Source: Apostichopus japonicus (lineage: Eukaryota; Echinodermata; Holothuroidea; Aspidochirotida; Stichopodidae). From it: DNA of 64,000 nucleotides. Under the pieces are notes generated by a model, which searched no databases, was not told the origin of the DNA, and saw only the letters and a list, made by a program, of their open reading frames with translations. Both the position numbers and the translations under genes were made by a program. This document shows, piece by piece, positions 59,334 through 64,000 of this stretch (its first letter is position 1; each line of letters begins with the position of its first letter). The stretch spans positions 12,870,769-12,934,768 of the forward strand of contig NC_092572.1 of the NCBI RefSeq assembly GCF_037975245.1, written 5' to 3'.

Positions 59334-59642
59334 GTAAGCAAGGGGGGTAGAGAGCATTTGGGCAAGTTTAGCCTATGATGCAATAAACTGATTCTTAGGT
59401 TCGTTCTTTTCTTATTTTTCCTTTTTTTTTTTAATGTGCTAAATTTTCTGAATTTGTGAACTTGGACCATAGTATGTGGTGTATATTGGAAAAGTCCCAT
59501 GAATAGTTTAACAGCATATGTTTGACTGAACCTGGTTGTTTCTGTAAATCCGATATTAGTGACGGCAATATCTTGGAACGGAAAACTAGTGTTTGTTGTA
59601 CCCAGCAACACGGACAAAATTAGAACAGTTTGTGTTTTACAG

Positions 59643-59678
59643 GGTCTGACCTCTGCATGTCACATCAAAACCAAAGAA
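59643..59678 (+). CDS. ARHGEF11/12: RhoGEF short exon (12 codons), likely alternative
   Basis: 36 bp encoding GLTSACHIKTKE, acceptor 'gtttgtgttttacag', donor 'gtaagg', phase 0 both ends. It fits exactly between SSLKAR and NETRTKVRVHDRR and can be skipped without breaking the frame. Both splice sites are good. The surrounding frame is open (59559-59783), so intron retention would not stop at once either. Confidence 0.55.
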
Positions 59679-60911
59679 GTAAGGTTGGGATGCCTTCGTG
59701 TGTGTTCATTAATGGGACGGGGGCTGAGAAACAAATCAAGTTGTTTGGGTTTTTTTCCCGTGCCCGGGCACTATCTGGGGTGACTTCCCCAGAAAGAAAA
59801 GAACCAATGGTTTCATACATTACAGCCTAATCCACTGCCAATCTCTATTTCACTAGTTTGACCTCCCTCTGTAACTCTTTGGTCTAGTCCATTTACTATT
59901 CACACAACAGTCTATGTTAATACTGACCATGTAAACCTTTTTCATGGATATAAAAAAACAAAATCCTAAGTAGCAAGGACGGAACGAATCACCACTCACT
60001 GCGGGTCGTGTGTTTGGTTATCGTTTATCCTACGTTCGTATCTCTGTGGTGACGTTTAATTGGGTGTGTGCCATCACAGACTATCATAGCGGTTGACAGA
60101 TGATACTTGCAACCTCTCTACGCTCGATCAAGCATATCTCTTCTCTTAACTCCGTCCTGGCGTGATCAAACACCACCTTGTGCCATTAACGATATGATCG
60201 TGACAGTTTATTTGGAAAAGTCTCGGTCCACGACCAACGGATGTTTTCTGCTCGATCGATACCATATGCAGGACACTGTAACAAACGATCTACTCTACTT
60301 CAATGCAAAGAGCGTGATAAAGTATGTGTCCCAGGCATGGCTTCAGGTCTCATTCAAATAGCAACGAGGGTTGTGTCGTGCGATACATTCATAGATTAAG
60401 TACGCTTTTGACACAAGGCGTGTGTGGTTCCATACATACAGCAGGTTTGAGTTGCCTTTGGCAGTGCTGAGCTTTTGATTGGGTTTACTTTGATCCAGAG
60501 ATCTGTATACAGTATAGGTTATCAGGCATTAGGACCCTTAAAGACAGCTCCCTCTTTGTGAACACCAGAGAAAGAACAAAAATGATATCGAGCTTATCAT
60601 TAAGTTTTAGTTGATAAGAATGTTTGAAATCTTTAAAATCCTAGCCCCCCCCCCCAAAAAAAATATTAATATTTGACATGAAATATTCATTTAGCAAGTT
60701 TATTATAATAATTAATATAAAATATGGCCCCTTTTCTTGTATCGATCTCACAAAGTTACATTACGTTATTTTCGCTAAGAAAATAAGGAGAATAAGTCGG
60801 TCTTATAATTAGATTTTTGATATGAAAGTCAAACAATTTCATATTCACTGCAGTAGATTATAGTTATGTAAGACCAAAAGAACAATTTTTATAATCTTTA
60901 TCTCTTTTCAG
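59679..60911 (+). other. Intron with CpG-retaining patch
   Basis: 1.2 kb, phase 0. The part 59980-60430 is richer in CpG and GC than its neighbours ('gatcgtgac', 'ctcgatcgatacc', 'gcgggtcgtgtg'), non-repetitive, with an unrecognised 84-codon frame (60107-60361). It could be a regulatory element. A C-run/A-run lies at 60645-60663. Confidence 0.5.
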
Positions 60912-60958
60912 AATGAAACCAGAACTAAAGTCCGAGTCCATGACCGAAGATCCAAGAG
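60912..60958 (+). CDS. ARHGEF11/12: RhoGEF exon: basic linker before the DH domain
   Basis: 47 bp, acceptor 'tatctcttttcag', donor 'gtaatt', phase 0 in and phase 2 out. It encodes NETRTKVRVHDRRSK plus two bases (AG) of the next codon. It is the last exon I recognise; the DH domain, PH domain and C-terminal tail should be further downstream. An exon starting with a single base is required next, and I found none in the last 3 kb. Confidence 0.65.
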
Positions 60959-63900
60959 GTAATTTTTTCATTTTTGGTTACCTCTCAAAGAATTATGTTT
61001 CCCTGAATTTTGTCATATCTTCGTTTTCCTTGTTTTTTCTTGTTTTGTTTTAGTCACAAAGTGAGTGCATTGTTTTGTGTTTGAAATCCTTTTACTTCTT
61101 TCCATGTCTATATCAGTTTCAACAAATTGTATCGTAAACAGTGTTGTTTTTGGTAATTGTCTCAATAGGGCTTTGTTCTCTTAAATAAAACAAAATATTC
61201 TCAAGCCTATTTTTAATCTTCTCATCCCAATGCATGACTTTATCAAGCAGGTTTCATAAATTTTGCCCCAGTTTTTTTGTTTTTTTTGGGTGGGGGGTTT
61301 TCTTTTCCACTTTCAAATTATCTGGTATGCATGTTGGAGAGGGAATGCATCGGTTTTTGTTTCTAATAAACTTGCATTATCGGAATGGCTGTATCAGTAT
61401 AAGGGAAACATAATGTGGCCAAGCGGGGTGGTAAGGGATCGCGTGGGGTAAGGGGAGGGGATCCATTTTGTTTCTTAGAGATTTGCTTTAACGTAGACAA
61501 GAACCCGTCTTCTCATGATTTCTTGATCATCAAAGAATTGTTATAATGACAGAAATGAAATAAAATGTTATCATATTTAGAGCAGCTAATATTGTTGATT
61601 CGGATTATGCATTCCATTAAGCAAACAAGTGGATTTATCCTAAAATTTCTTTTCCAGTTTTTGATGTGGTTTTCCTAAAATCTAATTATTATAATGAGGT
61701 ACTTCTTTTCCCCAGGAATTTGCCATTTGTCCCTTTGATTGTTGTAGACAAACCAAAGGGACAAGGCTGTATTTTGTTTTCACAAACATACCTTACACAT
61801 GTAGCACACCCGTACAGTGTATCAGGCAAACACTACTAACCTCAATATGTACAGCCGTACACAAACTACACACGCTCTTGCCATTGCATGTGTCTGAACA
61901 AGTAGAACCCCAAAAAAGGGTATGAACACAGAATGAGACTTACCTGATATCAATTGGTAGAACGAATAATATATGAGTATACTTGTCACTAAAGCTATAT
62001 ATATAATATATATATATGCATATATATATATATATATGTTTATTTCGAATTGGTTAGCATCATGTTTGATCCCTAAAGTAAGGCAAAATATGTCACCAAA
62101 ACAGAACTAATATTGTTTGATACCTCTGGACGTACTATCAGCGTCTATAGCCTAGTGGTTAGGGTGGTCCGCATATAAAGTGTGAGGCCCTGGTTCAAAT
62201 CCCAGTTTTTCCACTATTCTGGATTTTCCATCTCACTACAATTTCAATATTTATATATATATATTAATATATGTTCATATATATGAAAAACTCCATGATT
62301 CTCTAGTGTGTTACTGGGCATACAGCGTTATACCATGGAACTGGTTCTGCCTACGAAAAAACCTGTGTCCGTTGACTTGTTTATAAACATATCTTTAAAT
62401 TTGGCTCATATCATACAAAATGGCTAATCCCTATGGAAAAGAAGTACCTGGTCATGATATTATAACATATTGTAATATTGCATCATATATAGGAAACCTT
62501 TCAAAATTGGAACAGAGGATTTAGCGTTAGCTGTGATATGCATCGGTCTCTGCGTATGTTTTTAATGGAATGCAACTCTGAGAGGAAAGAAAATCTTTCA
62601 TAGGCTTATAGATCGGTGGACTAGTTTTTGAAAGGAGTATTCTGGTGACAGACAATGTGAAATTAATATTGAAGAGAAAAATATTCCACACTGCTAGTTT
62701 GATAACCCCTCCATCTTGATATCTTGTCCCTAACTCAAAAATATGGTTGCTTGAACGTAACCTTATTTGACTGGCTATGAAACCTTCAATAACAGCAAGT
62801 TGAATTACAGTAGAGGGTTTGTGATGTCATCTGGGCATATGTTTTTCAATTGATAGCTTTACATCTGGGCTATGATAATCTTCTTGTTGATTTATCCCTG
62901 AAGCCACGTAAATATGGAATGTTTGCTTAATAACATTCTCTGTACTTAGAATTTACATCAAAAATGTATCTTTTTTATAGAAATATTCTTTTCCTCATTG
63001 GGAAAATTATTGACAAATTATAGAGAATAACAAAGATTGATAAGTTTACAAAATTTGAGAATTTCATAATGTTATTGCAAAACGGAAAAAAAATTGCTAT
63101 TTAGGATGTGGTTTTCTTCAGATTCAGGAAATTTTCAGCAATTTTGTTATTAAAGCAATCAACTTCAGCCAATAGAATATCATTTTGAAAGTCTCTAATT
63201 GTTTTGAAGAGGTTTGATGAGTGTGTATAGGAATGCTTTCTTAGAATTATAGTGGTATAGGTCAATACAACAGAGATTATTGTTGTGTACTTTAAGCTTT
63301 GTCCCTCCCTGATCCATATATTGTAAATTGTGCCAAATAATTTAGAAAAAAACTATATAATCTTGCCATAAAAAAAACTCCCACAAACATGAAAAATAGT
63401 GTAAAATATATTTTAATGAAATTAGGTTGGTCTTCAAAGAGTTGCAATAGAAGAAGTGTAGAATGTCACAAGAAAATTAAAAATAAAACCCAATAAAATG
63501 AAATCTCTGCTGATTTTCATTATTAATGAATAAATGAGAGTTGGAAATTTTTAAATCCTACCAAAAATATGTGAAACATTTCAATTGAATTTGGCATTAA
63601 CCAAGTTTCTTGCAATAAATAATCACAAACATGGTTCTAGTACTGAAAGTACAAAAATAAACAATTTTAAAGTTCTGATGGGTGGTAATAATTTATTTAA
63701 ATAATTTGTAATGATGAATACTATGATATCTTGAGTTTGAAATATTAAATGTTATTATAGGACACACAGACGACATGTTAGTTACCACAATTTTTATACA
63801 AACTGAGCTGTTCAATATGTGTGATATTTTTAAACATTTTGTGAAATGTTTGGACAAAGATGTTGGATTTAGATATAAAACAAAACCGTCTGTTTAACAT

Positions 63901-64000
63901 CTGAAGTGGCTTTTGTCATCATCATCATCATCCTCTGGCACCTTGACGACATGAGAGGCATAACAGAGCCGAGGAGTAGTTCATCAAAGTCGAAAGTGCG
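60959..64000 (+). other. Intron running off the right edge
   Basis: About 3.0 kb, phase 2. It has a short inverted pair ('tttgtccctttg' at 61729 and 'caaagggacaag' at 61755), TA tracts (61995-62040, 62255-62285), a tRNA-like element and a (CAT)n run (63918-63932). I found no DH-domain signature (no T-rich CR1 or K/R-rich CR3 pattern), so the catalytic exons lie beyond the window. Confidence 0.65.
62141..62214 (+). repeat. tRNA-derived SINE head or tRNA pseudogene
   Basis: It is tRNA-length with an A-box-like 'tagcctagtggttagg' near 62148-62163 and a B box 'ggttcaaatcc' at 62192-62202. The acceptor and anticodon arms do not pair well, so it is unlikely to be a working tRNA. The downstream sequence is T-rich and TA-rich, without the body seen in the SINE at 3815; it may be a different or truncated SINE family. 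Confidence 0.55.

Noticed and set aside
61716-61780. Exon candidate after 'cttttccccag'
   Set aside because: Its translation does not resemble a DH domain, the phase does not fit (one base needed), no donor follows, and the sequence is a short inverted repeat.
63930-64000. Possible exon start at the right edge
   Set aside because: Acceptor-like AGs are present, but the required phase gives a stop or an unrecognisable peptide, and the sequence is cut by the window edge.

Overview
The window is AT-rich, repeat-dense, intron-dominated metazoan DNA. I recognise one protein-coding gene on the + strand: an invertebrate co-orthologue of vertebrate ARHGEF11/ARHGEF12 (PDZ-RhoGEF/LARG) and Drosophila RhoGEF2, the RGS-domain Rho guanine-nucleotide exchange factors that couple G-alpha-12/13 to RhoA. 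Twenty-one exons (11250 to 60958) splice in one consistent reading frame of 2309 nt, about 769 codons. In order they encode the C-terminal strands of a PDZ domain, a helical/coiled-coil linker, a low-complexity basic linker, an acidic run leading into an RGS-like (LH/RGSL) domain, a basic linker, a C1 zinc finger and a Ser-rich linker. Both ends lie outside: the start of the PDZ domain is upstream or unrecognised, and the catalytic DH-PH cassette should follow the right edge. The PDZ-RGS-C1 order matches Drosophila RhoGEF2; vertebrate ARHGEF11/12 lack C1. With the SINE, hAT and Penelope-like repeats this suggests a marine invertebrate, most likely an echinoderm. That is inference; species cannot be told from the sequence.

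Layout. 1-11.2 kb: no recognised exon; a pentanucleotide array, a tRNA-derived SINE, a 613-bp hAT-type MITE, a long (AAT)n tract, small minisatellites and a CpG-retaining segment. 11.2-16.5 kb: six exons (PDZ end, coiled coil, basic linker), with two copies of a Penelope-like repeat in the introns. 16.5-25.9 kb: a 9.4-kb intron with a 153-bp tandem repeat, a ~99-bp satellite of about 13 units and a conserved-looking patch with a DR1 nuclear-receptor half-site pair. 25.9-31 kb: three exons around a 2.06-kb transposon-like element carrying ten copies of a 14-bp CpG motif. 31-40.3 kb: a 9.3-kb intron with duplications, a long (TA)n and a higher-order 92-bp satellite. 40.3-44.8 kb: five RGS-domain exons, with a decayed partial duplicate of one. 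44.8-55.1 kb: long introns, a 51-bp satellite with higher-order structure and one short exon. 55.1-61 kb: the C1 exons and Ser-rich linker, interrupted by a 127-bp near-perfect palindrome and a 0.8-kb polypyrimidine minisatellite. 61-64 kb: intron, with a tRNA-like element.

Most open reading frames outside these exons fall in simple repeats or satellites and are not genes. The most unusual items are the GTGACTCGCGTGAC element (26381-28444), the hammerhead-like Penelope-type repeats with consensus 5' splice sites, the palindrome 57 nt after a C1 donor, the non-canonical second half of the C1 domain, and the RGS-exon remnant.
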